Made by a program: the position numbers and the translations under genes. The notes under the pieces are model-generated. The model made no database searches and was not told the DNA's origin. It worked only from the letters and a program-made list of their open reading frames with translations. A stretch of DNA of 38,822 nt from Chloroflexota bacterium (GTDB lineage: Bacteria > Chloroflexota > Dehalococcoidia > DSTF01 > RBG-16-68-14): positions 1 to 38,822 of the forward strand of contig JADFKB010000012.1 in assembly GCA_022565155.1 (NCBI GenBank). Reading direction: 5' to 3'. Shown here in pieces: positions 25,610 to 33,631 of the stretch (position 1 is its first letter; every line of letters starts with the position of its first letter).

Positions 25610-26530
25610 TTACGGCAAGAACTGCTTCAGCTTGCGGAACTGCTCGTCCAGCAGCTCCGGCGGCATGCTCACGTAGCCCACCTCAGGCACCAGCGTATCG
25701 CTGCTCTCCAGGTAGAAGTTCACGACAGCCAGCACCTCCGGTCGGTCGCGCAGGAAGCTCTCCCGGGTGTAGATGAACAGCGGCCTGCTCAGCGGCGCGT
25801 ACGATCCGTCCAGCGCCGTGTCGAAGGACGGTTCGACGCACACGCCGTCGCCGCCGTCCACGGCCACCGCCTTCAGCCCTTCGCTCGCCTCCCGGAAGAA
25901 GGCGAAACCGAAATACCCGATGGCGTTCTGGTCGTGCTCGATGCCCAGCGCCAGGACGTTGTCGTCCTCAGACGCCGTGCCGTCACCACGGTGCGTCGCA
26001 TTCTCGTCTACGCCCTCAACGATCGTCTCGAAGAAGTAGTCGAAGGTGCCGGAGTCCGTGCCCGGATAGTAGAAGATGATCTTGTCGTCCGGCCACTCCG
26101 GACGGATATCGCTCCATGTCGACGCCCCGCCGTTGGTGAACGCCGTGTGTAGCTCGTCCACAGTCATGCAGTCGACGAAGTCGTTGTTTGGGTTCACCAG
26201 CACCGTCAGCGCATCGATCGCCACCTGGATCTCGACGATGTCGTCGATGCCGTTCGCCGCACAGTCCTCAATCTCGGAGTCCCTGATCGGACGCGATGCG
26301 TTGCTGATCTGGGTTTCGCCACGGCAGAACTTCTCGAAGCCGGCGCCTGTGCCGGAGAACCCCACGTTCACCCTCGCGCCCTTATTTGCCAGGGTAAACT
26401 CCTCCGCCACCGCCTCAGCAATCGGGAACACTGTGGACGATCCGTCAATGCGCACCGTCTCGTCGTCGAATGAACAGGCTGCTAGCAGACCCAATAACAC
26501 GAGGGCAGCGAGAACCGCTATCCGCGTCAC
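25610..26530 (-). CDS. pstS: phosphate-binding lipoprotein PstS
   Basis: A 306-aa extracytoplasmic phosphate receptor. The signal peptide ends in a lipobox LLAAC with Cys19, so it should be lipid-anchored. [32 protein letters not shown] and ISNASRPI are the phosphate-ligand segments, and [11 protein letters not shown] is the conserved C-terminal-lobe strand. A longer frame starts at TTG 26560, but GGAGGAG lies eight bases before GTG 26530, and that start gives a standard lipoprotein signal. It heads the pst genes; gmd ends 86 bases upstream in the same direction. I found no convincing PhoB box in that gap. Confidence 0.94.
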   Translation of the reverse strand: MTRIAVLAALVLLGLLAACSFDDETVRIDGSSTVFPIAEAVAEEFTLANKGARVNVGFSGTGAGFEKFCRGETQISNASRPIRDSEIEDCAANGIDDIVEIQVAIDALTVLVNPNNDFVDCMTVDELHTAFTNGGASTWSDIRPEWPDDKIIFYYPGTDSGTFDYFFETIVEGVDENATHRGDGTASEDDNVLALGIEHDQNAIGYFGFAFFREASEGLKAVAVDGGDGVCVEPSFDTALDGSYAPLSRPLFIYTRESFLRDRPEVLAVVNFYLESSDTLVPEVGYVSMPPELLDEQFRKLKQFLP

Positions 26531-26616
26531 GTTTGTGACTCCTCCACCAGGTAGGTCCAATCGCTTGCCTTCGCGCAGTTCTCGGCGGCATCAGATCGCC
26601 GCCAGCAAGGTGGCTC

Positions 26617-27609
26617 CTAGCTCGTCTTCGATTCCGTCTCCAGATCGGACTCCACCATCACCTGCACCAGCTCCTCAAAGCTCAGCGAAGGCGCCCACCC
26701 CAGCTCCTCACGCGCCTTGCTGGCATCGCCTAGCAGGTGATCGACCTCCGCCGGCCGCATGAAGCGAGGGTCCTGCCGGATATAGTCCTCGCAGTTCAGC
26801 CCCACCTGCTTGAACGCCAGTTCCGCGAACTCCTGGCCGCTGTGCTGCTCGCCCGTCCCGATCACGTAGTCCTCGGCCTCCGGCTGCTGGAGCATCAAGT
26901 GCATCGCCCGCACGTAGTCGGGGGCGTAGCCCCAGTCTCGCTTCGATTCCAGGTTGCCCATCAGCAGCTCCGATTGCTTCCCCAGCTTGATCCGCGCCGC
27001 TCCCAGGCTCAGCTTGCGCGTGACGAAGTCCACCCCCCGCCGCGGCGATTCGTGGTTGAAGAGTATGCCGCTGCAGGCGAACAGATTGTAGCTCTCGCGG
27101 TAGTTCACTGTGATGTAGTGGCCATAGACCTTCGCCACACCATACGGGCTGCGCGGGTAGAACGGCGTGCCTTCGTTCTGCGGCGTCTCGCGCACCTTCC
27201 CGAACATCTCGCTGCTGGAAGCCTGGTAGAACTTGATGCCCGGGCCGCTCGTTTGCGATCCAGTCACGCCGCTCACTATCCGGATCGCCTCCAGCATGCG
27301 CAGCACGCCCAGCCCCGTCGTCTCCGCCGTCAACTCCGCCTGGTTCCAGGACAGCGGCACGAAGCTAATCGCCGCCAGGTTGTAGACCTCATCCGGCTGG
27401 CAGTGCTGCATCGCGTTGATCAGCGAGGTCTGATCCAGCAGATCGCCCTCAAGCACTTCGACATCCGGCAACAGCGCTTCCATCAGCGGCCGCTTCGGAT
27501 TCGCCTGGCCGCGCACCAGTCCATGCACCTTATAGCCTAACGAGAGCAGATGCTCCGCTAGGTACGAGCCGTCCTGGCCGGTGATGCCGGTTATCAGGGC
27601 GGTTGTCAT
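26617..27609 (-). CDS. gmd: GDP-mannose 4,6-dehydratase
   Basis: A 330-aa extended SDR converting GDP-D-mannose to GDP-4-keto-6-deoxymannose, precursor of fucose, rhamnose and perosamine sugars of surface glycans. The NADP loop is [11 protein letters not shown] (7-17). The catalytic group is Ser132/Glu134 in SSSEMFG, with Tyr156 and Lys160 in [15 protein letters not shown] and the [13 protein letters not shown] sugar-binding block are diagnostic. It is complete and of normal length. No reductase (fcl/rmd) or glycosyltransferase is beside it, so its pathway partners are elsewhere. It precedes pstS on the same strand, but a functional link is doubtful. Confidence 0.95.
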   Translation of the reverse strand: MTTALITGITGQDGSYLAEHLLSLGYKVHGLVRGQANPKRPLMEALLPDVEVLEGDLLDQTSLINAMQHCQPDEVYNLAAISFVPLSWNQAELTAETTGLGVLRMLEAIRIVSGVTGSQTSGPGIKFYQASSSEMFGKVRETPQNEGTPFYPRSPYGVAKVYGHYITVNYRESYNLFACSGILFNHESPRRGVDFVTRKLSLGAARIKLGKQSELLMGNLESKRDWGYAPDYVRAMHLMLQQPEAEDYVIGTGEQHSGQEFAELAFKQVGLNCEDYIRQDPRFMRPAEVDHLLGDASKAREELGWAPSLSFEELVQVMVESDLETESKTS

Positions 27610-27906
27610 TGTCCACTCCTGTCACTTGCTGGACTGAATTGGCTGCATTGTACAAGCGTCGCCGGTTCAGGAACAGTCAGCCCTTTTCTACAGGTCTGCC
27701 AACCGCCACCACTGCTGGCTACTACTACCGAACGCCCGCAGCTACTCGAATAAGCAGCGCGGCGAGGAGAAGCTGGCCGCGGCCACGAGCTGGGCGCTGA
27801 AGAAGACGTAGCGGCGGTTAGGCAAGACGGGGGTGAGCATGTTCTCGCCCTCGTTCGTTCTGGTAAACTCCCACCACCTCAGCAGGAGGTGGCGAGGTTC
27901 TCACCC

Positions 27907-27979
27907 AGCGCTTCCCAAGCAGAGGCCTGCCCTGAGCGAGCCGAAGGGGTCGCGAGTTTGAATCTCGTCTTCCGCTCCA
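27907..27979 (+). pseudogene. tRNA-Gly(CCC)-like remnant interrupted by a REP-like segment
   Basis: AGCGCTTCCCAAGC at 27907-27920 looks like an anticodon arm with anticodon CCC (GCTTCCCAAGC pairs GC(T)/(A)GC). After AGAGG comes an unrelated 22-base segment. Then GGTC, T-arm GCGAG-TTTGAAT-CTCGT, CTTCCGC, T and CCA (27948-27979) complete a tRNA-Gly 3' end. No 5' acceptor or D arm is recognisable. The gene is therefore broken at its 5' side and appears split in the variable region. Confidence 0.5.
27926..27949 (+). repeat. REP-like short dispersed sequence
   Basis: CCTGCCCTGAGCGAGCCGAA followed by GGGG resembles, from memory, a short dispersed family (CCTGAGC-G-NGNCGAAGGG) found between genes in many GC-rich bacteria. 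Only this copy was noticed in the window, so its repeat status here rests on recall. Confidence 0.35.
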
Positions 27980-27990
27980 GAACGTCGATT

Positions 27991-28035
27991 AGATGCACGG
28001 ATCGAGCCCGTTAATGGCGTTTCGACCGTGCATCT
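27991..28035. repeat. long inverted repeat just downstream of the tRNA-like remnant
   Basis: AGATGCACGG (27991-28000) and CCGTGCATCT (28026-28035) are perfect 10-base arms. After a one-base bulge, TCGA/TCGA adds four more pairs, and GCC/GGC can pair inside the loop. It begins 12 bases after the CCA of the tRNA remnant. No T-run follows on either strand, so it is not a typical intrinsic terminator. Confidence 0.6.
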
Positions 28036-28127
28036 GGCGTCTAGAGAGGACGTGCAGCTTGCATAATCGATCGCCTAATCAGCCAGTAGGTGATCGGCGA
28101 TCAAGGGCGCAGCGCCGGTGAGCGCAG

Positions 28128-28405
28128 CTAGTGGTTTGCCGTAGGCGGGGCGTCCTGCGGCCAGCGGCCGGCCCACGGCCGTGCGGTCGAGAACGCCTGC
28201 GCTGCAGTCAGGATCGTCTTCTCCCGGAACGCACGTGCGATGACGTGCCGGCCGGCCGGCAGGCCCTCCGACGTGAACCCGCACGGTACGGACGCGACCG
28301 ACTGCCCCGTCAGGTTGCAGATCATCGTGAACGGCGTCCACCATGTCGGCCGTACCTCCTTGCCGTCGATGAGCGAGGAGGGCTCGCCGATGGGGAAGGC
28401 GGCCG
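28128..28405 (-). pseudogene. truncated second copy of the amidase C-terminus
   Basis: The frame encodes about 90 residues (AAFPIGEPSSLIDGKEVRP to the end) matching the last ~90 residues of the amidase at 31191-32633, with about a dozen substitutions. The Ser/Ser/Lys catalytic part is absent. Homology ends abruptly at 28405, twelve bases from the stop of the Mo-hydroxylase large-subunit gene. It is a partial duplicate and cannot be functional as an amidase. Substitutions such as Leu-to-Trp and Ser-to-Trp suggest relaxed selection. Confidence 0.85.
28138..28405. repeat. 268-bp direct repeat, copy 1
   Basis: Aligned without gaps to 31201-31468 (offset 3063). I count 13 mismatches in 268 bases, about 95% identity. 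The copies bracket the two Mo-hydroxylase genes in direct orientation. Confidence 0.9.
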
Positions 28406-28416
28406 AGGGCCGTCCA

Positions 28417-30522
28417 TTACCCTGGAATAGCTTCCGATGATGAGGAGCCGTCAAGATAGCGCTGAATCGGCAGTTCGCGGATCCGGCGCTCGGTTACGTC
28501 GAACACCGCGTTCGCGATGGCGGGCGCGACGGGGACGATACCGGGCTCGCCGGCGCCGGTCGACGGCGTTTCTGGCTCTCCGATGAGCTCGACATCGATC
28601 TGCGGGGCGTTGTTCATTCGTGGAACGCGGTATCGCGTGAAACCCGTATTCAGTAGCCGTCCGCCACGGAAATCAATCGCCTCGTACAGTGCGGTTCCCA
28701 TACCCATGACGACAGAGCCTTCCACCTGGTTCTTCGCACCCTCGGGGTTGACGGTCAGGCCACAATCGAGGGCTGCGGTAACGCGCTCTACCTTGACCTC
28801 CGAACCGCGAACGTCCAGTTGCACGCAGGCGGCGACGTAGCTACCAACGTCGAGACCGAGCGCGACTCCCACACCGCGCCCGGACGGCGATGCAGCAGGG
28901 CTCCAGCCAAACGCCCTCGCGGCCGCTTCGAGGACACGCCGGAAGCGCGGGTGCGTCAGGTTACGCAGGCGAAATTCCACAGGATCGAGGCCGACCCGAG
29001 CCGCGATCTCGTCCATGTGAGATTCGCGGGCGAAGTGATTGGCCGCCCCGCCGAGCGAGCGATACGAGCCGGTCCTGAGGGGGCTGTCGGACGTGTAGGT
29101 CGTGACTCTGATATTCGCGACGGCGTAGGGAGTGTCTGAACCGCGGCGGCCGAGGAAAGGGAGGTTCCCGGCGTGGTAGCCGTCCGATTCCCAGGCCACG
29201 ACGTGGCCGTCTGACGTGAACCCGCTCTTGATACGGATAAGCGCGGCCGGGCGAACTGACGCCCAAGTCATCTCCTCAGCGCGGTCGTAGGCAACGCGAA
29301 CTGGGCGACCGGCCGATTGAGCCAGGCGGGCCGCCTCTAGGCCAACTGGATACATGCTCTTACTGCCAAAGCCACCGCCAATCTCTGGGGCAATCACCCG
29401 GACGTCGGACTCTTCAATCTCGAGCTGTTGCGCGAGCTCGGCTCGGAGGCCGAACGGTCGCTGAGTCCCCGCCCAAACCGTGAGGCGCCCATCTTCCCAC
29501 TGCGCGACGGCTGCCCTAGGCTCCATGGGCGCGTTCGATACGTACGGCAGGTAGTAGAATTGTTCGATGACCTCATCCGCCTGTTGAAACCCGTCCTCCA
29601 GCGAACCTGCCTCTTGGGTCACGTACGGGTCGCGGCCGGTGCGCAGGAGGAGATCGGGCATGTCAATCTGCGTCAACTGGCTGGCCGGCTCGCTCCAACT
29701 CGATTGGATAACGGAGGCGGCGCGTTCTGCCTGCTGGTCCGTTTCTGCGAGTACGGCGAGCATGTCCTCGCTGCGCACCACCTTGGCCACTCCCGGCATG
29801 CGGTCCGCGATAGTGGTGTCAGCGTCGACGAGGTTGGCACCGTATGCGGGCGGCCGCAGGATACGAGCGAAGAGCATCCCTGGGACGACCACGTCCTGCG
29901 AATAGAGCGCCTTGCCGGTGACTCGCTCGATCGCATCGTTGCGCGGCACGGAGGTCCCGATGATTGAGAACTGACCGGCCGCGGTCAGCTCGACGTCATC
30001 TTGAAGTTCGCGGACGATTTCCTGGTCGGTTAGCAGCTCAGCGTACGTTGCGGATCTGTCGGGATTGCTGCGGGAGGCGACGGCGCCGTCGCGGCACTGA
30101 AGCTCGCTGGCGGGCAGGTCGAGGTGGTCAGCCCCGAGTTCGAGAAGCACTTCGCGCGCAGTGGCGGCAGCGCGACGAAGCTGGAGGCCGACTCGAGCCG
30201 TCGACTGGCTGCCGAACGTGCCCATGTCCCACGGCGTTGTGTCCGTGTCGCCGAGGACGACCTCGATCGCCTCGAGGGGCAAGCGCAACTCGTCGGCGAC
30301 CTCGATGGCCAGACCGGTGCGGATGCCTTGCCCGTACTCTACCTTGCCCGAAAAGGCCGCGACGGTTCCGTCCGGCCGGACGATGAGTAAGGTGGCCTGT
30401 TGGGTGTCCGGCTCTGCGCCAGAGTAGGCGGCGCGCGCGTAGCTCGTGCGTGGCGGTGGAAAGCCGAGCGCTACTTCGCCAACGATGCGCAGCCCGTGTG
30501 CGGACTGCTCTCGGCCGCTCAT
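28417..30522 (-). CDS. molybdopterin-binding aldehyde/xanthine dehydrogenase family, large subunit (IorB/CoxL-like)
   Basis: A ~701-aa catalytic subunit of a molybdenum hydroxylase, which hydroxylates N-heterocycles or aldehydes using water. GKVEYGQGIRTG and FGSQSTARVG lie at the N-terminus, APEIGGGFGSK is the cofactor loop, GSYRSLGGAANHFARESHMDEIA is the typical central block, and GAGEPGIVPVAPAIANAVFD carries the catalytic Glu. Length and the direct pairing with a small 2Fe-2S subunit, without an FAD subunit, recall isoquinoline 1-oxidoreductase (IorAB); here the regions seem arranged with the cofactor-binding part first. The start is ATG 30522, overlapping the small-subunit stop (ATGA), not the longer frame to 30582. 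The 3' end lies 12 bases from a duplicated amidase fragment. Confidence 0.88.
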   Translation of the reverse strand: MSGREQSAHGLRIVGEVALGFPPPRTSYARAAYSGAEPDTQQATLLIVRPDGTVAAFSGKVEYGQGIRTGLAIEVADELRLPLEAIEVVLGDTDTTPWDMGTFGSQSTARVGLQLRRAAATAREVLLELGADHLDLPASELQCRDGAVASRSNPDRSATYAELLTDQEIVRELQDDVELTAAGQFSIIGTSVPRNDAIERVTGKALYSQDVVVPGMLFARILRPPAYGANLVDADTTIADRMPGVAKVVRSEDMLAVLAETDQQAERAASVIQSSWSEPASQLTQIDMPDLLLRTGRDPYVTQEAGSLEDGFQQADEVIEQFYYLPYVSNAPMEPRAAVAQWEDGRLTVWAGTQRPFGLRAELAQQLEIEESDVRVIAPEIGGGFGSKSMYPVGLEAARLAQSAGRPVRVAYDRAEEMTWASVRPAALIRIKSGFTSDGHVVAWESDGYHAGNLPFLGRRGSDTPYAVANIRVTTYTSDSPLRTGSYRSLGGAANHFARESHMDEIAARVGLDPVEFRLRNLTHPRFRRVLEAAARAFGWSPAASPSGRGVGVALGLDVGSYVAACVQLDVRGSEVKVERVTAALDCGLTVNPEGAKNQVEGSVVMGMGTALYEAIDFRGGRLLNTGFTRYRVPRMNNAPQIDVELIGEPETPSTGAGEPGIVPVAPAIANAVFDVTERRIRELPIQRYLDGSSSSEAIPG

Positions 30523-30971
30523 CTCTGCGCCGCAGCGCGCTGTACGGCGCGTTGGATACGCTGGTAGGTCCCGCAGCGGCACATGTTCTCCGCCAGCGCC
30601 TCCCGGATCTGGGCTGGGCTCGGCTCCGACTCACGGTCGAGGAGCCCAACGGCTGTCATGATGAAGCCCGGGATGCAGTAGCCGCACTGCATCGCCGACT
30701 CGTCAATGAACGCTTGTTGGACGGGGTGCAGCATATTCTCTCTCGCCAGTCCTTCGATGGTCGTGACTTGGCCGCCGGCCACCGCGCTTACGGTCGCCAT
30801 GCATGCTCGCAGAGGCTGCCCGTCGACGAGCACGGTGCAGGCGCCGCAGAGCCCTTCGCCGCAGCCGTACTTCGACCCTGTCAGACCTAGGTCGAAACGG
30901 AGGTAGCTGAGCAGGTTCCGATCAGCGGCTGGAGCCTCGCACTGTTCCCCGTTGACGACAAGAGCGACCAT
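30519..30971 (-). CDS. 2Fe-2S subunit of molybdenum hydroxylase (IorA/CoxS-like)
   Basis: A 150-aa electron-transfer subunit with two 2Fe-2S clusters. The plant-ferredoxin-type cysteines are in GCGEGLCGACTVLVDGQPLRAC (about residues 39-60), and the C-terminal cluster cysteines are in MQCGYCIPGF and NMCRCGTYQRI. It passes electrons from the Mo site to an outside acceptor. With no FAD subunit nearby, the acceptor may be a cytochrome, as in IorAB. GGAGG six bases before ATG 30971 sets the start; the frame runs further upstream without support. TATAGT (31011 to 31006 on the minus strand) could be a -10 box. It is coupled to the large subunit by an ATGA overlap. Confidence 0.92.
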   Translation of the reverse strand: MVALVVNGEQCEAPAADRNLLSYLRFDLGLTGSKYGCGEGLCGACTVLVDGQPLRACMATVSAVAGGQVTTIEGLARENMLHPVQQAFIDESAMQCGYCIPGFIMTAVGLLDRESEPSPAQIREALAENMCRCGTYQRIQRAVQRAAAQR

Positions 30972-31190
30972 GCTTCCTCCCCAAGAGCGACCACGTCCCG
31001 TCGGGACTATACCACGTAGCGACTTCAATTTTCGATTCTGACTGTGAACGGGTAGTTTACTTCCCCGGCACTCTGCTCATGAGTCGTGTACTCGGCTACA
31101 GGTGACGGCGCAGGCATGCTCTCGCTTCGCAACGGGCGGGTTGTCCGGCCGAGGATGGTTGCGCCGGCTGCGCGGCGACCGAGAACGGAG

Positions 31191-32633
31191 CTAGGGGGTT
31201 GCCATGGGCGCGGCGTCCTGCGGCCAGCGGTCGGCCAACGGCCGTGCGGTCGAGAACGCCTGCGCTGCAGTCAGGATCGTCTTCTCCCGGAACGCGCGTG
31301 CGATTATGTGCAGGCCGACCGGCAGGCCCTCCGACGTGAACCCGCACGGTACGGACGCGGCCGGCTGCCCCGTCAGGTTGCAGATCATCGTGAACGGCGT
31401 CCACGATGTCGGCCGTACCTCCTTGCCGTCGATGAGCGAGGAGGGCTCGCCGATGGGGAAGGCGGCCGTCGCCAGCGTCGGCGTTAGCAGCAGGTCGTAC
31501 TGCGAGAGAAACGCGTCGAACTTCTCCCAGACGCCGACGCGGCGCTGTTCGGCGCGCACGTACTCGCTTGCCGTCACCTTGCGGCCGCCCGCGAGGAACG
31601 CCGAAGCGTACTCCGTCAGCTCGTCGGGATGCTCGTCCAGTAACGCCCCGTGCGCCGCCGCGTCCGCGCCGGCCGCGATCGGGCCGAACGCCTTTACGAT
31701 CTCCGCGCCGTCGATCTGCGGGCAAGCTTCGTCGACGAGGCACCCCAGCTCTTCGAATACGCGCACGGCCGCCGCGCAGATATCGCGCACTTCCGGGTCC
31801 ACGGCCGCAAATCCCATGTCCTCCGTCCACGCCACGCGCAGCGAAAGCCTGTCCGTCTCCAGCGGCCGGAACGACTCTGCCGAGGCCGGGATTGCGAACG
31901 GGTCGCCGTCCGCGGGCCCCGCGATCACGTCCATCAGCAGGCCCGCGTCGTCGACGCTGCGTGAGATCGGGCCTGCCTGCGACAAGGACGGCCAGCCGCC
32001 GTAGCCGCCCCAGCGTTTCGTGTAGGCCGGAACCCGCCCGACGGTCGGCTTGATGCCGAAGACGCCACACAGTGACGAGGGGATCCGGATCGATCCACCT
32101 CCGTCCGTACCGACGTGCATCGACCCCAGCGCGAGCGCGGCCGCAGTAGCGGCGCCCCCGCTCGAGCCGCCGGAGGTGCGGGTGGGGTCCCAGGGATTCG
32201 CGCACGGCTCGCCCAGCCGATTCTCCGTCGTCGGGATCACGCCGAACTCGGGCGTGTTCGTCTTGCCGAGGATGATCGCGCCGGCGTCGCGAATGCGGGC
32301 CACCAGCGGCGTGTCGAAGTCCGGCACGAAGTCAGCGTAGACACGGGAACCGCCCGTCGAACGCAGGCCCTTCGTGTACAGGAGGTCTTTGATTGAGATA
32401 GGCACGCCGTGCAGCGGTCCCAGCTCACCGCCGTCCGCCACCGCCTGCTCCGCAGCGATGGCCGCTGCGCGCGCGTCGTCGTCGCAGACCGTCAGGTAGG
32501 CGCGGTGCGCCGGATTGTAGCGCTCGATGCGCGCCAGCGCCGCCTCGACCGCCTCGACAGGCGACACCGAGCGATCGCGAATGCGTTGCGCCAACTCCAC
32601 GGCTGGCAGCGCCATTACCGATTCGTCAACCAT
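31191..32633 (-). CDS. amidase signature family protein (GatA-like)
   Basis: A 480-aa Ser-cisSer-Lys amidohydrolase. Lys82 in SIKDLLYTKG, Ser157 in GGSSGG and Ser181 in GTDGGGSIRIP form the triad with family-typical spacing. It hydrolyses amides (R-CO-NH2) in the cytoplasm; glutamyl-tRNA amidotransferase subunit A is less likely without gatB/gatC next to it. GGAGGAGA precedes the ATG at 32633. Downstream on the same strand, 219 bases away, is the Mo-hydroxylase pair. Together they could act on N-heterocyclic or amide compounds, but that is inference. Its 3' 268 bases are duplicated at 28138-28405. Confidence 0.93.
   Translation of the reverse strand: MVDESVMALPAVELAQRIRDRSVSPVEAVEAALARIERYNPAHRAYLTVCDDDARAAAIAAEQAVADGGELGPLHGVPISIKDLLYTKGLRSTGGSRVYADFVPDFDTPLVARIRDAGAIILGKTNTPEFGVIPTTENRLGEPCANPWDPTRTSGGSSGGAATAAALALGSMHVGTDGGGSIRIPSSLCGVFGIKPTVGRVPAYTKRWGGYGGWPSLSQAGPISRSVDDAGLLMDVIAGPADGDPFAIPASAESFRPLETDRLSLRVAWTEDMGFAAVDPEVRDICAAAVRVFEELGCLVDEACPQIDGAEIVKAFGPIAAGADAAAHGALLDEHPDELTEYASAFLAGGRKVTASEYVRAEQRRVGVWEKFDAFLSQYDLLLTPTLATAAFPIGEPSSLIDGKEVRPTSWTPFTMICNLTGQPAASVPCGFTSEGLPVGLHIIARAFREKTILTAAQAFSTARPLADRWPQDAAPMATP
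31201..31468. repeat. 268-bp direct repeat, copy 2 (inside intact amidase gene)
   Basis: Source-like copy of the repeat at 28138-28405. It lies wholly within the 3' end of the intact amidase gene and ends 10 bases before its stop codon. Confidence 0.9.
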
Positions 32634-32657
32634 CGCTCTCCTCCAGCCGTCTCTGCG

Positions 32658-32738
32658 TTAGGTGAACAGCGGCGCCATCGACTGCCGCTGAGCAAGCTCC
32701 TCCATGGCTCGCTCCTGAGCCTGATCTAGTTCATCCAA
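32658..32738 (-). CDS. possible 26-aa small protein ahead of the amidase
   Basis: On the minus strand a TTG at 32738, with AGGGA a few bases before it, opens a 26-residue frame: acidic, helix-like DELDQAQERAMEELAQRQ, ending SMAPLFT before TAA at 32658. It ends 24 bases before the amidase ATG, so it could be co-translated. The frame is closed by a stop shortly upstream. Composition is protein-like, but the short length makes a gene remnant equally possible. Family not recognised. Confidence 0.3.
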   Translation of the reverse strand: MDELDQAQERAMEELAQRQSMAPLFT

Positions 32739-33631
32739 ATCGTCCCTGAGTGTACATGATCATCGGTTCCGCCTGCTTGCGAGGTGAAGGCCTGCCGATC
32801 GACCCAGCTCTGTTCGTATATACGAGGCGCTCGACGTCGCAACGCGTGTTGTGCCGGCTCCATAACGGGGTTATCCCACCGCAATAGGAACGTCCGCGAC
32901 TGACGAAGCCGATAGGCCGCTCGCGTCTCCGGTACGAACGCCACCGCCCGCCGGGTGCTAACTGCTGCCGTAGGACGATGCGCGTCGGCGGCGGGCATCG
33001 TGCAGGCGGGGCAGGTCGGACAGTGAGCCGAGCATAGCTCGAAGCTCGAGCTAGTCAGTCTACGGCGACGAGGACTTCGCCGTTCTCTTCCTTCACGTCG
33101 TAGGTGGGAATGCTGCGCTTCATGAAGGCGGGCAGCGTCGCGTCGTAGATACGCTTCAGCGCCGCCGGGTTCAGCACCCACTTCGCCACGCACGCTCGCA
33201 GGGGCTGCCCGTCGCCGAACCCGAGCCCTCGAGGAATGGGCCGTTTGGCTCTTGTAAATAGGGCCTAACCGCCCTAGGCTCGTAGTCGAGGGCGAGAAGG
33301 AGCACGCCCGGCGGCATAGTAATCGGGGTCAGCGCAGGCGGAGCTGAAGCGCCGACCTTTGAAGGAGTTCAGAACGATCCCTGGGATGTGGTAGCCGTGC
33401 GGTGTCCTGCGATAGCCCCGATCTTGGCGCAGGCCACCTTCGCCGTCAACAGCACGGCCGGCCCCGGCGACGAAGCCTGTGGTACCCAACGCGCGCTGGG
33501 GGCGGGAGGCGGTCGACGCCTCTAACGCTGGCGTCGGGCTGGATGCCATTCACACAGGAAGTTGCCCGGGCCTGGCCACCACCAGGGACCGAGCTGGGCG
33601 CGAGGCAATACGCCGGAAGGAGAAGATCAGA
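32739..33631. other. ~890-base region without intact genes
   Basis: The longer frames here (for instance 32726-33193 and 33274-33549 on the minus strand) are arginine-rich and lack ribosome sites, so they are not called. It contains one clear protein fragment at 33055-33216 (own entry). The remainder precedes the secreted repeat protein and may hold its promoter, which I could not identify. Confidence 0.45.
33055..33216 (-). pseudogene. chimeric gene fragment: 2Fe-2S subunit piece joined to an unrelated C-terminus
   Basis: A minus-strand frame reads DGQPLRACVAKWVLNPAALK and then RIYDATLPAFMKRSIPTYDV, KEENGEVLVAVD and a TGA at 33055. The first eight residues are identical to the Mo-hydroxylase small subunit. 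At DNA level 33186-33216 matches 30794-30825 with about three differences in 31 bases. The remainder does not match that subunit and looks like the end of another protein, possibly a Rieske or oxygenase component. No start codon or ribosome site is present. Confidence 0.5.

Larger units (their letters stand above)
27610..28127. other. 518-base region with remnants and inverted repeats
   Basis: No intact gene. From 27731 to a TAG at 27809-27811 an open frame reads NARSYSNKQRGEEKLAAATSW and so on, which is protein-like and may be a lost gene's C-terminus, but has no start. A tRNA-Gly-like remnant, a REP-like segment and a long inverted repeat follow (own entries). A second hairpin GATCGCCTA/TAGGTGATC lies at 28069-28095. 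Confidence 0.45.

Noticed and set aside
26531-26616. A PhoB box upstream of pstS
   Set aside because: No pair of CTGTCAT-like direct repeats with 11-base spacing was found.
28131-28430. Plus-strand open frames over the two amidase repeats (also 31086-31487)
   Set aside because: They are antisense to the amidase frame and similar to each other only because the DNA is duplicated.
33274-33549. 91-aa minus-strand frame before the secreted protein gene
   Set aside because: No start support and no recognised motif; part of it is protein-like, but I could not tie it to a family.
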